A stretch of DNA of 64,000 nt from Terana coerulea (Eukaryota; Basidiomycota; Agaricomycetes; Polyporales; Phanerochaetaceae). Within the stretch, counting starts at the first letter, position 1, and every line of letters starts with the position of its first letter. Shown here piece by piece: positions 48,684-60,462 of this stretch. Location of the stretch: contig JAKOGH010000776.1 of the NCBI GenBank assembly GCA_024811115.1, positions 372,001-436,000 of the forward strand, in the 5' to 3' direction. The notes under the pieces are model-generated. The model did not search any database. It was not told the origin of the DNA and saw only the letters and a program-made list of their open reading frames with translations. The translations under genes and the position numbers were made by a program.

Positions 48684-49836
48684 TCATGAGGTAATATATA
48701 ATCGCTTGCCCAACTCGATACATCGTGCTCTCGACACCGCTATACATTTTTGTAAGACCTCTTGTGAGGCCAAGCCCAGTTGCACCACCGACACCAGCCC
48801 TCCATTCTCGTCCAAGGTCACGGTGAACGTGGTATCCAGCAGGGGTTCCTCGAAAGAGGTGGGGTCCGTCAGGACATGGGTGCTAGTAGGCAGATAAGCT
48901 TAACAAGGATGTATGCATGCAGGAAAGGCGGCCATACCCATCAAAGACACCGAATGTCATCGAAAGCGGTAGCCTGCCTATTTTCAGAGGACTTTGTTCT
49001 TTCCGGCTGCAAGTAGTCCGTCCCGTGTTTTCGTCGAACGTCGCCTTAGGCAGTAGAGCTACAAGTAGAGAAATTAAGCGCATTCCTCTACTATGAATAC
49101 TGTTCCCGCTGCAAATGCACCACATACTGTTCTTTAGCGCAGCCACCATAGCAATAAGGGTGGCGTCAAGCGCATTGCCGTCGTAGTTGATGCAGGTTGC
49201 ATCGACGTACAGGACCCAGACGGCTTTGCCAGGCTCTATACAGAGCGAGCGCGTTGAGACAACACCGGACCTGAGCATCGGCTGTCAGCACATGTTTACG
49301 CAGGGACGGAGGGAGCAGCATTCACGATGTAAGAATGTCGTTCAGCCTATCAGACAAGACTTGGGCTTCGTCGCTGGGCGGACCCGGTCTGAATCTTGGC
49401 GAGCATATTGCTGGAAGGTCGAGATTGGGTACTAGGAAACTCTTTATAAACGTCTCAGCAAACGCAGTTGAAGGCCACCACACACCGAGGCAACCATCTA
49501 GCGGCCTATCCAGCTCAGGCTCTGCAATCTCTGCTTTCACACCGCACGCGACGGTGGTGTCCCCTAAGCGCACCAGAGCAGATCCGTCTGCCGTGGATAT
49601 CGACCCTGCGCACGGCGGAGTATTCAGCACACATACCGGATGTCAGTGAGTAAGCACAGACCTACATTCACGGAGACGTCCCGCCATTCATGGGGCTCGC
49701 GTCCATCCGGTCTGACATTCTCTCCGAGAAAACGTTCGAGGTAGGTTTTTGGGTGCAGGCGTTGGAAGGTGAGGGCCTTGAGGGCCTCTTGCTCAGTAGC
49801 ACCTGAGCTCGAGGCTGCTGCGGAAGCGGACGCCAT
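48684..49836 (-). CDS. RRP43: Exosome complex subunit RRP43
   Basis: RNase PH-like ring subunit of the RNA exosome (EXOSC8/Rrp43). Six exons (49662-49836, 49486-49605, 49326-49431, 49128-49270, 48938-49058, 48684-48882) total 864 nt, 287 residues, intact. Conserved segments: FLGENVRPDGREPHEWRDVS, SISTADGSALVRLGDTTVAC, GVKAEIAEPELDRP, VLYVDATCINYDGNALDATL, MTFGVFDGTHVLTDPTSFEE. The arginines and Asp needed for phosphorolysis are absent, as expected for a structural ring subunit. Introns are 54-69 nt. The choice of RRP43 over RRP42/RRP45 rests on the CSPRFRPGPPSDEAQVLSDR segment. Confidence 0.9.
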
Positions 49837-50124
49837 TTATCGTCGAGTCGAACGACGTCCGAGGAGGAATGGTCCTCGGTCGAGCGCGAAGGCGATCAAG
49901 AGTCCAAGCCAAGCTCGCCGGACGCAGAGCTTCCGCGAAAGTGGCGGGATGCCCATGTATGGGCTATTTTCGCACGGTCATACAGGCCGTCTCACGACCG
50001 AATACTTTACCTCCTTTCCTCCCATCCCCATCGTCACTCCCTCCGTCCCTATTCCCCTCCAGAGTGCTTTGCCGCTCTCACATCACTTGACTTGATGTGC
50101 CAATTCTCTCATTGATTTATCACT

Positions 50125-53100
50125 ATGCCGGAATACGTCTATGCGCTACACGACTTCCTACCCGAGAACCCGGACGAGGTACCGTTTCGAGCGGGAGACA
50201 GAATAGAGGTGATAGAGAAGGACGACTTGTACCAAGATGGCTGGTGGCAGGTGAGTATCTTTGTTTAGGGCACTATTTCGCTAGGGGGGCGGAGGCATCT
50301 CGATGGCAAGCTGGCGGACGTAGGACAATGGACTATCCTCCGGATATCCTCTCCGGTCTCGAGCTGCCTAGTAGGCAAAGCTGTCGAGCTACGATGGAAT
50401 GAAGATGACCGGGAATACGGCCCCTTGTATTTGCATGAGAGGCTTATGCCCTCGCTTACCCTTCGGCTTTGACAACCAATGTACCACCGGCTAAGCCGAA
50501 TACTTCATGCAATTGCGCATGCACCCTTGCATGAGGTGTTTGCCAGGCGTTTTACTCGCGTTCGTGGCGTGGTATCAACTCTCTAGTCGGATGGTTAATT
50601 CGTGGTCCTGCTTCGCAAAATACTTCATCGGTGCCATGCTGAGATACGTTCGCTCACTCTTGTGTATCTTCCAGGGAAAGAACCCCGAAGGCAGAGCTGG
50701 CCTGTTTCCGCAGTCTTACACCTCATATGCACCGCCTGCCGCTTCACCGTCCGCGAACTCGCCGCCTGTCCTATTCCCAGAAGCTGTTGCTTCATCCACA
50801 AGCCCAACGAGTCCAACCAATGGTGCTCCAGGTGCTAATGCCGTCTCTACGGCCGAAACTCCAGACGAGGAGCGAGAGCGTACGCTTAGCCAAGGAGAAC
50901 AGACCATGCAAGCGACGTTAACCGATGTACAGCAAGCTATCGAGCAACTCAGCCAGGCAGGTGGCGATACTGCAAGTCTCAGCTTTGCCAGCTCGCATGG
51001 GGACTACAGTGAGCGATCTGAGACTGAGACTGAAGGTGGCGAATCCGACGATGAAGGAATGGGATGGCATCGCGGGGCTCGGGAACGGCTAGCACTACAA
51101 GCTCAGCAAGTAAATCAACAGCGGCAGGCGAAGGAAGGCTCAGTCCCTTCGACGCCTTTACGGGTGACTGCGCCGCCCATTGATGTCGAGTTGAGCGATG
51201 ACAGCGATGATGAGGACGAAGACCCGCGGCGTTTGATAAACCGACGGAGTGGTGTATCCCCTTACCCAGGCATCGCAGAGGAAGACGAAGCGGGGGATGA
51301 GGCCCCGAAATCGCCACCTGCGACACAAACCGCCGCGGATCCAGAACGTGAAGCCACTGTGCTACCCTCACTTCCTTCGGCTGCGCTTGCACCTTCGTCA
51401 GCTACCTCTGCCTCCCATACTGAAAGCGACAGTGGACACATCGAGCCGTCCGAGGATTTCATTGTGCCTTCGCCCAGCGCTACCCAGTCTATCTCTGTCG
51501 CACCACCTGAGGATGACCAGGACGACCTTCCAACTGCTACCGCTGACCGTCTAGTATTCCACGACGCCCCTTTCACCGGATCACCCGATCCTTCCAGTCT
51601 TCCAAGCACCGCACCGAGCACCGCGCCGAATACGAACACAATGCCCACTCCCATCCCCCCCAACCGCCCCTGCCCCAGTCATTGTTCCGGAAATCCTTCA
51701 TGCGCCCGCTCCTCAACAAACTCGTATGCCCGGCGCTCCGGACTCTCTTGGCCCTGTATCGTCTGAGAGTGCTACCCCTTGCCTGCCCCTGCTCCTGCCG
51801 TAGCTGTGCATGCTGTAACTGCACCGACTGTACGAGTTGCTCCTGCTGCTATTAGGATCAGCGAACCTACGCCATTCCTGTCGAGGTCTCCCACAGCCAT
51901 CGCCTGCCAGGGCGTCATTACCTTCTCCTGGCCTCCCTATGCCTTCTCCGGGGTTCTCTATGCCATCCCCCACCGCCTCATCTTCTGGATCTGCGTTTGG
52001 CAGCTCGCGCGGTGTACAGCAGACTCTGACGCCGGCTACGACTATGTCTTTCACGACTGCGGCAAGCTCGGCGGACCAGAACTTGAGTCCTTCGGATAGC
52101 ATGAAGCGCCCAGGGGGACACCCGTCGGAGTGGACACTGGATGAGGTTGTGGAGTGGTTAAAGTCGAAAGGGTTTGACCAGGGTGTATGCGACCGATTTA
52201 TTGGTGCGTTGTCTCATGATTCGGTTGGTATCCTGTTTCTGACATGCCATACAGAGCAAGAGATCACGGGCGACGTCCTCTTGGAACTGGATGCCAACGT
52301 CCTCAAGACAGAATTAGGCATAGCCGCCTTTGGCAAGCGAATGCGGATTGTCAATGCGATTACAGAGCTTCGCAGACCGCCTTCCTTCTCAGACTCGGAA
52401 CCTCATCCCCTACCCGCGCTGTCCCAATCTCGGTCATTCAACTACGGTCATTCGCACACCTCTTCTATTCAGAGCTCGGCACACCAGTCGTTCAGCAACA
52501 GCCCCTTGGGCTACGGCAGCTCTGGATTCGGTGATCATGGGTTCCCTGCGCCACCGCAAGGTATGACCTCCTCAGTCACACTACCGTCCAACGGCTTCAA
52601 CCCAAACAATTTTGAGAGCCCTCGGTACATGCCCATACCTGAGCTGCCATCGCCAGGACGCATTGGGTGGAGGTCGTCCGATCCTGGAGCGGGGATGCCG
52701 AGGGCGGTGGCGAGTGAGGCGAACCTCAGCACGCCCAAGATGGGCGACGCTGCGCCTTTGGAGCCTGTACTGCAGCAGACAGAGCTTGTTGGTCTGGGAT
52801 TGGGGCTGCCGGTATCGAGGCCAGAGTCGCCTAACTCTAAAGTATCGGTGCGCTTTCCTGTTTGCATCCATGTGTTGTCGTCTGCTTACATGCTGGTGTC
52901 AGTCTCAGAAGAGCCGGCCAGCGAACCTTGTTCTTTCTTCGAGTGATGCCAACCTGAAGGGTGTGAAAGCTATTGGTGAAGAGGCTGGACCTTCGGAAGA
53001 TCGCATTGCCCTCAGCGACGTGAGTAGCTTAGCTTCTCTCCCGCTAGACTTCCTCTCAACCCTGAATCTCTTAGAGCGAATCAACAAAGCCGGACTCCAA

Positions 53101-55044
53101 GGCACGACGAAGGCGTCTCTTTGGTCGGTCCACCGATTCGGCTTCCCTCAAAGCTGGATCTATAAAGGACACGGCTAGCAAACATTCCAAAGAGGCGACA
53201 CCAACGGTACCCGAGTCTGCTGAAGGCGAAGAAGCTGCCAGTGAGGCCTCTCCAGAGGCTTCTCTGGAGGCTCGCCCGTTAGTAGCGCGCCGGCGGAGCA
53301 AAGGCAAAGGCAAAGAGGACAGGAAGCCGTCGGACCGCCTCAGTCTCTTCGGTGGAAGCTTCTCTGGCCACCTGGGCAAGGGACGCAAACCCGTGCCCAA
53401 ACTGTCCGTCGCGGAGAAGGCGGAGAAGAGCGACCACGAGCCGTCCGGCCTGTCGACGTTCTCGCGGCTGCGCCACCCCACCGGGCGCAAGCCCTCGGGG
53501 CGGCCGTCCACCTCGGACGGGATCGCGACGCGGGAGAAGCAGAAGGAGAAGGGGCGGCTGGAGGCGACGCCCGAGCTCGAGAGCGAGAAGGAGAAGCCGC
53601 GGCCGCCGCCGTCGCTGAGGGAGAAGTCGACGAAGGACGCGGCGGTGCTGCGCAAGCGGACGAGCTCGACGTCGGACGTTGCCGCGCGCGCGCCTGCGCT
53701 TGCGGCCCACCAGGCGGGTGGCATACCCATGCGGCCTGGGAAGAGTGTGCTTGAGCAGCTGGGCACGCTGGACCACAACGGATGGATGCGCAAGAAGCGG
53801 GAGCACCCGAGTACGTGGAAGATGCGGTATTTTGTGCTGAAGGGACCGCATCTGTACGCGCTGAAGAGCAACGATAAGTCGGTAAGTGCCGTTCTGTGCA
53901 ATGTTCAGTAGCTGTGCGGTGACACCCGTACTATCAGGAAACGAAGATCAAGGGATACGTCAACATTGCGGGCTACAAGGTCGTGGCGGACGAGAATGTC
54001 GACCCCGGACGATACGGGTTCAGGATCGTTCACGAGAATGACAAGACGCATTATTTCAGCCATGAAGAGCAGCTCGTTATCCGTGAATGGATGAAGGCTT
54101 TGATGAAAGCTACCATAAGCAGAGATTTCACAAGTAGGTTCAACGGAATGAACCTCGTCGTCTTGATCTGACCGTTCGGACCAGGCCCCGTCGTATCGTC
54201 AAGCAACATACCGACAATTCCGCTGACCGTGGCGCAGACGATGAACCCATCGCCTCGGCCCCCTTCACCGACCGCCAGAGCCGCAACTCAGCGCGCGCAT
54301 CGCCGGGAAAACCCGAACCAGCTGTCTAGCCGAGACGCGCAGGTGCTGCTCATGGGTGTGCCTGCGAAGGACAAGTCCGTCCACGGCGGCGAGAACGGCG
54401 AGCGCCCACGCCTGGCATCGTTCTTCACCAGCGACTCCTCACTAGCCGGCACGCCGGATGTGTCTACGATCAAGAAATCAGCGTTGTTGCCCAAGCCGGC
54501 GCCTGCACGGCCAACCAGGGAGCCGCGGCGAAAGTTTAGCAACGGGTCTGCTGCTACAGTTGAGGTGCGTCCTCGGACACTGTCACGATGTAAGAAGGGT
54601 CGCATGATGACACAGTGTGTCTAGAACTCTAACGTTGACACCCCACTGATCGAGTGGGCGAACTCGCACTTACCGGAGAACCTGAAGATTACCGACGCTT
54701 CCGCGGCGAGCTCTATCTGCAGCGGCCTCGCGCTGCTGCGCATCGCGGAGGACATCAAAGGCAAACCTGCGTCGCCGCCCGTCCCGGACTCGGCGTTCCC
54801 GATGAGTGCGAACGACGAGCGGCTGGACGGGCTGTTCAGGCTGTTTGACTTCCTGTTGGACAACGACGTGAAGATGGGCACGGTGAGCATCAACGACATC
54901 AAGGTGGGCAAGAGGGAGAAGATTGCGCAGCTGCTGAATGCGCTGCGGGCCTGGGAGGACAAGCGCAGGGACATTGCGGAGTCGCTGGGGAACCCCATCG
55001 CCGGGACGGCTTTTATGGCGGGTCCTGTAGGTTATTTCAGGTAG
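50125..55044 (+). CDS. Boi1/Boi2-like polarity scaffold: SH3, SAM, PH and CH-like domains
   Basis: Cortical scaffold resembling yeast Boi1/2, which link Cdc42 signalling to bud growth and exocytosis. Eight exons: 50125-50250, 50675-52203, 52255-52847, 52909-53019, 53075-53881, 53938-54133, 54185-54564, 54625-55044. SH3 at residues 1-55 (YVYALHDFLPENPDEVPFRA ... GWWQGKNPEGRAGLFPQSY), then an acidic Pro/Ser-rich linker. SAM: WTLDEVVEWLKSKGFDQGV ... LDANVLKTELGI. PH: GWMRKKREHPSTWKMRYFVL ... THYFSHEEQ. The C-terminal region PLIEWANSHLPENLKITDAS resembles a calponin-homology domain. Three one-base frame breaks lie in the low-complexity linker: an extra C in the C7 run 51655-51661, a missing C near 51772-51778, and an extra base near 51875-51900. 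The first intron is 424 nt, far longer than its neighbours. Confidence 0.85.
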
Positions 55045-55208
55045 ACTGCACTGTGTTATCTAACGGAGTATGCTTAGGCTATTGTTCACTATTGACCTTG
55101 TTCTTGTTCTCGGGTTGCGGACGCGATGATCTAATTAGATACCAACACTGTCACACTCCTTGCTTTGTACATCTCATTTTCTCCCTTTCTTTTGCTGCTT
55201 TGTAATCG

Positions 55209-58040
55209 ATGTTAGATTTTTTCCTCCACCGAGTCGCGATCGGCCTTCGGGCGCCTAAGAAAGATCAGGTTTGTCTGTTTACTAACACTTTGCCGACATG
55301 GCTGTAGACCTCCACGCCCTCGAAAAAATCTTCTCAACGGAAATGGGCTGAGGACGTCCAGGGCACGCCGTGGCTCGTCGAGCTGGCGAGAAAAGTCGTG
55401 GAGGGCGCATTTTGCGAGGTTTTGACCTCGCAGTACGCCCGTGAACTGCTCGCGGCCCGCCAATCCCCTGCCGACGTCTCGGGACCCCTCGATCAGTGGT
55501 TTTCATTCGCCTCTACCGCCGCAGAGACCGCTCAAGAACTCGAATGTCTCCGACTGATTGTGGCCGTCTCATGTTTGCAGGCATTCCTGCAGGTGAACTG
55601 GACGGGCCCTGATCTCGATGTAAAGCCTACGGACGTTGTCGGCAGTGCCGAGCGAACTGGCCGCTGACATCACGGACGAGGTCCTCAACGCAAAATCTAT
55701 CGCTGAACTCGCGTTTGGCGGCGAGCCGGCCTACCATCTCACGGAGGTCCCGATCTTTCTGCGACTGTCCAAGTTGCTGCTCGAACAGCCGTATCAGTAC
55801 TATACCTCTACCATCTGGTGGAAAGTGCGGGCGTGGACGGTGCACGAGCACATACTGGACGAGCCGGTTGCCCCACCGGAGGACCTTGTTTCACAGCTGC
55901 GAGCCTGGTCACAAAATATCACTTCCGAACCTGATCTTTCCGGCCGCGCGCTCCTTGAACAGGGTCTCTTCAACCATGTGCTATCACAAGACAGATCAGC
56001 TGCCGAGCTTTTCGTCAAGGCTGCTCGCGCGACGCAGCTCGAGTACGAGCTCACCGGTGCACTTGGCAGGCGCACGAAATTCCAGCAATTTGACGTCACC
56101 CAACTTGTCCTTGTCGCGGAGTCCCGCAAAAAGAATCCGCAGCCGCAACTCAAGACGGCACTGAGGCGCAAACCTCATCCTCCGTACAACCAGAAACGTT
56201 TGATCTCAACGACGACACTCTACTCGAGCGGACACAGTTCACTTCCTCTTCTTCTGTCTCCTCGAATTCACGCCTCAGCCACATCAACCCCTCGGCGCAA
56301 CCACCCCTGGACCCCCTCGACCAATGTATTCTGCTTGCGATGTGTTTGAATATCAAGAACACGTCGCCCGAGCACGGTCTTACCGCGGTGCAGATGGCCC
56401 CGTACGTCGACCGCGTCATCACCCACGCCCAAAATTGGTCGGTGCACACCATGGCGCTCCTGATGCGCTCCCGGCTGAGGCCAACCGCACGCGCACCGTC
56501 GAGCGCTCCACGCTGCAGCTGCAGGCCCTCGTCGACCAGATGCCGACCGCGGACTCGGCCGTCGCGGAGCGGCTCGCGCACCTGCACGGGCTCGGGCTGC
56601 CGAGCAAGTGGGCGCTGCGGCGCGAGCTCGCGCAGCGCTTCCTCGCGCTCGGCGTCGTCAAGTCCGCGCTGGAGATTTTCGAGCGGCTCGAGATGTGGGA
56701 AGAGGTCGCGCGTTGCTGGCAGAGCATGGAGAAGCCCGAGCAGGCGCGTGCCGTCGTGCGCGACTTGCTTGAAGGCCGCAAGGCGGAGGCGGACGCCGTC
56801 ACCGCGCGCGGGAAGGCCGCGTCCGCGGCGCGCCAGCAGACGCGCGACGTCGCGCGCGAGGCGAAGCTGTGGGCGCTGCTCGGCGACCTCGAGCCCGCGC
56901 ACGCGTTCGAGCACTACACGCGGGCGTGGGAGGTCTCGGGCGCGACGTCCGGGCGCGCGATGCGCTCGCTCGGGGGCTACCACTTCGCGCGGGGCGACTA
57001 CGCGAACACGATTGTATGCTTGCGCCGCGCGGTTGCGATCAACCCGCTGCTCTCGCGATCGTGGTTCGTGCTCGGGTGCGCGTACGTGCGCGAGCAGGGC
57101 TGGGAGGGCGCGCGCGAGGCGTTCACGCGCTGCGTCGCCATCGACGAGGAGGACGGCGAGAGCTGGAACAACCTCGCGAGCGTGTACCTCCGGATGGGCG
57201 AGGCCGGGCAGAAGGTCGCGGCCGAGCCGGACGACGACGATGATGAGGTGCCCTTCCGTGCCCCGCTCTCCTCTCACGGTGCCGTGCTGACCGCGCGCAT
57301 GTAGGGTGTCCCGCCGGCGGCGGACGCGGACGCGGCGGACGCAGAGGGCCCGGCGGGGCGTGTACCGTTCGCGAACAAGCTCATGGCGTTCCGCGCGCTC
57401 AAGCAGGGCCTCAAGTTCGGGTACGACAACTGGCGGATGTGGAGCAACTACATGGTCGTCGCGCTCGACGTCGGCGAGCTCGCGGAGGCGTGCCGCGCGC
57501 TGGGCCGCGTCGTCGAGGAGCGCGCCGCGAAGGACGGCGCGGACGCCGTCGACGTCGGCGTCCTGGAGCGCCTCGTCGACGCCGTCACCCGCGCAGAGGC
57601 CGCGCCGGCCGAGGACGGCGCCGTCGCAGGCAGGGGCCCGCGCGAGGGCCTGCAGCGGCAGGTGAACGATCTCTTCGAGCGCGTCATCCTCCCGCGGGTC
57701 TCGTCGAGCCGCATCTTCCGCGCGCGCGCCCGTCTGCCTCACGGCGCAGGGCAAGCTCGCCGAGGCGCTGGAGGCGTACATGGAGGCCTACCGCACGGGC
57801 CCCGCCGGCGTGATCGAGCGCGGCGAGACGGACGGGGCGAAGTGGCGAGAGGCAGTGCAGGAGGTGCAGGAGATCGTGGACGTGCTGAGGAACTGGGGGC
57901 CCAAGGTGGACGGGTTCAAGTGGCGTCTGCAGGCACGCAGCGTGCTTCGGACGTTCATGGGCAAGACACGGGATTTCGAGGACGAGCCCGATTGGACACG
58001 GCTGACGGACCTGCAGGAGGAACTGCGCAACGAGGAGTAA
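55209..58040 (+). CDS. EMW1: TTC27/Emw1-like tetratricopeptide repeat protein (several frame breaks)
   Basis: Homologue of TTC27/yeast Emw1, an essential TPR protein tied to cell-wall integrity and ribosome-related functions. Exons 55209-55268, 55308-57247 and 57305-58040; the first intron (39 nt) contains a perfect branch site ACTAAC. Conserved parts: GEPAYHLTEVPIFLRLSKLL, RAWTVHEHILDEPVAPPEDL, LEYELTGALGRRTKFQQFDV, LQALVDQMPTADSAVAERLA, MWEEVARCWQ, and TPRs AMRSLGGYHFARGDYANTIV and RSWFVLGCAYVREQGWEGAR. Four single-base breaks are needed: extra near 55630-55640, missing near 56150-56160, a missing G near 56474-56480 (CTGAGG for CTGGAGG), and extra near 57720-57735. With them corrected the protein has 911 residues, close to yeast Emw1. 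The GC content of the TPR part is extreme and may explain local sequence errors. Confidence 0.82.
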
Positions 58041-58377
58041 CGGAGAGCACACCACCCATCGCGAGCTTTCATCTTGTGTTGCGGAACTGAGGTCGGCTGT
58101 AGTGCTCACAGGCCACGAGCATTAGAGTTAATGATATGTGCCTTCCCAGAACCGCGGTTATACGAGAGCCTCCAGCAAACGTGGCCTGCTTGAGACGCCA
58201 GATGTCCCGGACATGGCGGAGGCCCTGCGTATTCGGACAGGCTTGCAGTAAACCGGCGGATAAGATTGCGAGTGACTATGACTACACGTGCACGACGAGT
58301 GCGGGAGAAGGAAGCGAGTATGTACAAATGGCGGTGCGAGCAAGCTGGGAACGGTACCGAGAATCAAGGCGAGGTGA
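58041..58377. other. Intergenic region between convergent genes
   Basis: 3' flanks of TTC27-like (plus) and the DUF6593-like gene (minus); nothing else seen. Confidence 0.45.
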
Positions 58378-59137
58378 TTACCACTCGAATGCCTGGGCTA
58401 TTCGATTCAGGGTGAGCGTGGTCAGGAGCTCCGTCACAATTTGTAGGCCTGCGTGCTTGACCGTTAACCGAGCGGCGAAGGCGTCGTTGGGCTGCGCGAC
58501 TTCCCACACAGCCACGACCGACCCTTTGCTATCAGTGCACTGAATGGAGAGCCAATGTGTCAATGCCGTGGAGAGCCTATCGGACGGTGGACTTACTTCC
58601 ATCCGGTCCTGGGATACCTTCCACCTGTGCTCTTTGCCGTTCTGTGATACGAAGTGTCGGTGCCTGGGGAATCGAACCGCTAAACGAGAAGGCATCAAAT
58701 TCAAGCTACATCCTACTCACGGGCTGCCTTCTTTCCTTGGTTTCTTCAGCGAATTAGCCATTGGTTGGTTTGCGCTATTGCCGTACGCCAGGTAACCTGG
58801 GCTGCGTGACGGGCCGAAGTAGAAGAAGGACGAAGTTGGGCCCATGATGTCGGGGTGCTGTTGAGCCCATGGTGCTTCCCGGACCAGTTTCAAAACGAGG
58901 TTTGCTCTCTCCTCAACCTGCATTGAGCGACGCAGATCAGAATTTGAGCACACGCCATATAAAAGATCTTGCCTTGGTACTGCAGTAATCCAAGAGAGTG
59001 GCTCTGATTAGTGGCTGACGAACGAGTATATTTTGTGCACGGACATACACCGTGAACGCGAGACGCCCTTCGAGGTCTTCGAACTGAGTTGCCCACGGTT
59101 CTTTCTCAAGCTGGAGGAGAATATAGGAACCCGACAT
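58378..59137 (-). CDS. DUF6593-like small basidiomycete protein
   Basis: Exons 59051-59137, 58721-58917, 58597-58663 and 58378-58539 sum to 513 nt, 170 residues. It reads MSGSYILLQLEKEPWATQFE ... APWAQQHPDIMGPTSSFFYF, then RHFVSQNGKEHRWKVSQDRM and a C-terminal strand-helix block VVAVWEVAQPNDAFAARLTV ... ELLTTLTLNRIAQAFEW. The pattern (extended strands, an RKWK-type core, and the final helix LLTTLTLNRIAQAxxW) matches the basidiomycete-restricted DUF6593 group, whose function is unknown. The first intron as drawn is 133 nt and may hide another small exon. The other introns are 57 nt. Confidence 0.72.
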
Positions 59138-59849
59138 CGCTTGCAAGCCGTGGAAGAAGAGAAGAGGTGTCAAATGGCCCTGTAGATGCCATTCTTCGAG
59201 ACGGTAGAGTGAGTACTTATATCCAAGAACAAGGATTCCCCAAACGAGAAACGACCATGCAAAGTTGTGCATCAGATGCCGGAGCACATGGCCGCCACGC
59301 GGACGAGCTACCGACTCCCGAGGACTTCTCCCAGTTTGCGCGCAGAATTGACCGGTGACAATTAAGAAAAAACAACCGCCGTTTCGGCTTGAAACTCAAT
59401 ACCCAAACCTGCACGCCGCTCATCTTTCATCCTTCCGCATCTGACGCCATCGAGAACGTGTTGTGCACCGTACACATGTTGCCATCTCATCAACGTCTGT
59501 TGACTATTCCGGAACGGCGCTGCAGGGCCTCTTGCAGCAGAGATAGTATCGAGAACCCACAGACATCCATGCCAAGGGCAAAGCGTGGCGATGCGACAAA
59601 ATGTCTAGGACGGCCAGATCGGACCATGAAGCGTTCATCCAGTCTTCCCTGAACCTATTCCAATGGGCAATCTTCCAGGGGTCCGGCAGGGAACCAAGAC
59701 AAGGTGACGACTGGGCTACAAATTGGCGGTAAGTTATCACTTCTGCCGCAGATGATCAAGGTGATACGAGGTCGGGTGCTTACCGTCTCTACGAATAGAC
59801 GCGAAGTCTCACTCTGCGGCCGAAGGCTAGTCATAAACTAGGAGACGGT
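59138..59849. other. Intergenic region
   Basis: Short overlapping frames only; one minus-strand stretch near 59140-59287 is hydrophobic but has no conserved continuation. No gene assigned. Confidence 0.4.
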
Positions 59850-60268
59850 TCAGTACTTTCCCAAGTGCCGTGATCGGAGATACCAACCATGCACGATGCC
59901 TGGTGTCGAAACGTGATGAGCGGGGGTGGCACAACAGCAAGCACGCTTTGGGACGTACCATAGAATAGTGTCCAAACAAGAAGGAACGAGAACATGTTCT
60001 CCTGGCCTGGATTGACAAGCTCCCAAAGCCCCCCTGGCATGAATTTTGCGGGCTTGCCCTTGCATTTGACGTACAGACACGCAGACGTCAGGAGGGTCGA
60101 GAGCATGAATAGGCCAAAGCCTAGCCAAGATTCTAGTCCGAGTGTGCCTGCGACAGCACCGGCGAAACAAGCAGAGATGAACTTGATGGTATAGACTCTG
60201 GAGGCATTGTACAGCACATTTGGGGGGTACAGAAGCTGGGCAGCGGCGTCCGCAGAGGGGGTGGACAT
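59850..60268 (-). CDS. EMC6: EMC6, ER membrane protein complex subunit 6
   Basis: Small two- to three-helix subunit of the EMC insertase in the ER membrane. Exons 59959-60268 and 59850-59899 total 360 nt, 119 residues, around a 59-nt intron. The family pattern is clear: YPPNVLYNASRVYTIKFISA, FAGAVAGTLGLESWLGFGLF, LSTLLTSACLYVKCKGKPAK, and the C-terminal FSFLLVWTLFYG joined by splicing to IVHGWYL (animal proteins end FLYGMVHVY). The start is taken at MSTPSADAAA (60268); an ATG seven codons upstream is possible. Confidence 0.93.
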
Positions 60269-60462
60269 GGTCGTCGAGGAGCAACACAAGCCGCACAGCG
60301 CACCGTAGCGGCGTGACTGTATGCGTACCTTGTCACACGCAGCCGAAAGCGGACGTCACGCACGGCGAGTAGATTCTGGCGGGCAGTCTTCGTTTTTGAC
60401 TCGTGTGCTCGACGCCACCACCTCCTCTCTGCCGGACTGTCAAGTCCAGCAGCCTCGCAGCC
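60269..60462. promoter_or_regulatory. Compact divergent promoter, EMC6 / HOM2
   Basis: Only 194 bp separate the two divergent start codons, so 5' UTRs and core promoters must be short or overlapping. No clear TATA box on either side. Confidence 0.5.

Noticed and set aside
53071..53901. 276-codon open frame on the minus strand
   Set aside because: Antisense to the PH-domain exon of the Boi-like gene; low-complexity Ser/Arg-rich shadow.
56150..57781. 543-codon open frame on the minus strand
   Set aside because: It lies antisense to the TTC27-like gene in very GC-rich sequence. Its Arg/Ala/Leu-rich composition is that of a shadow frame, and the plus-strand frame carries recognisable TPRs.
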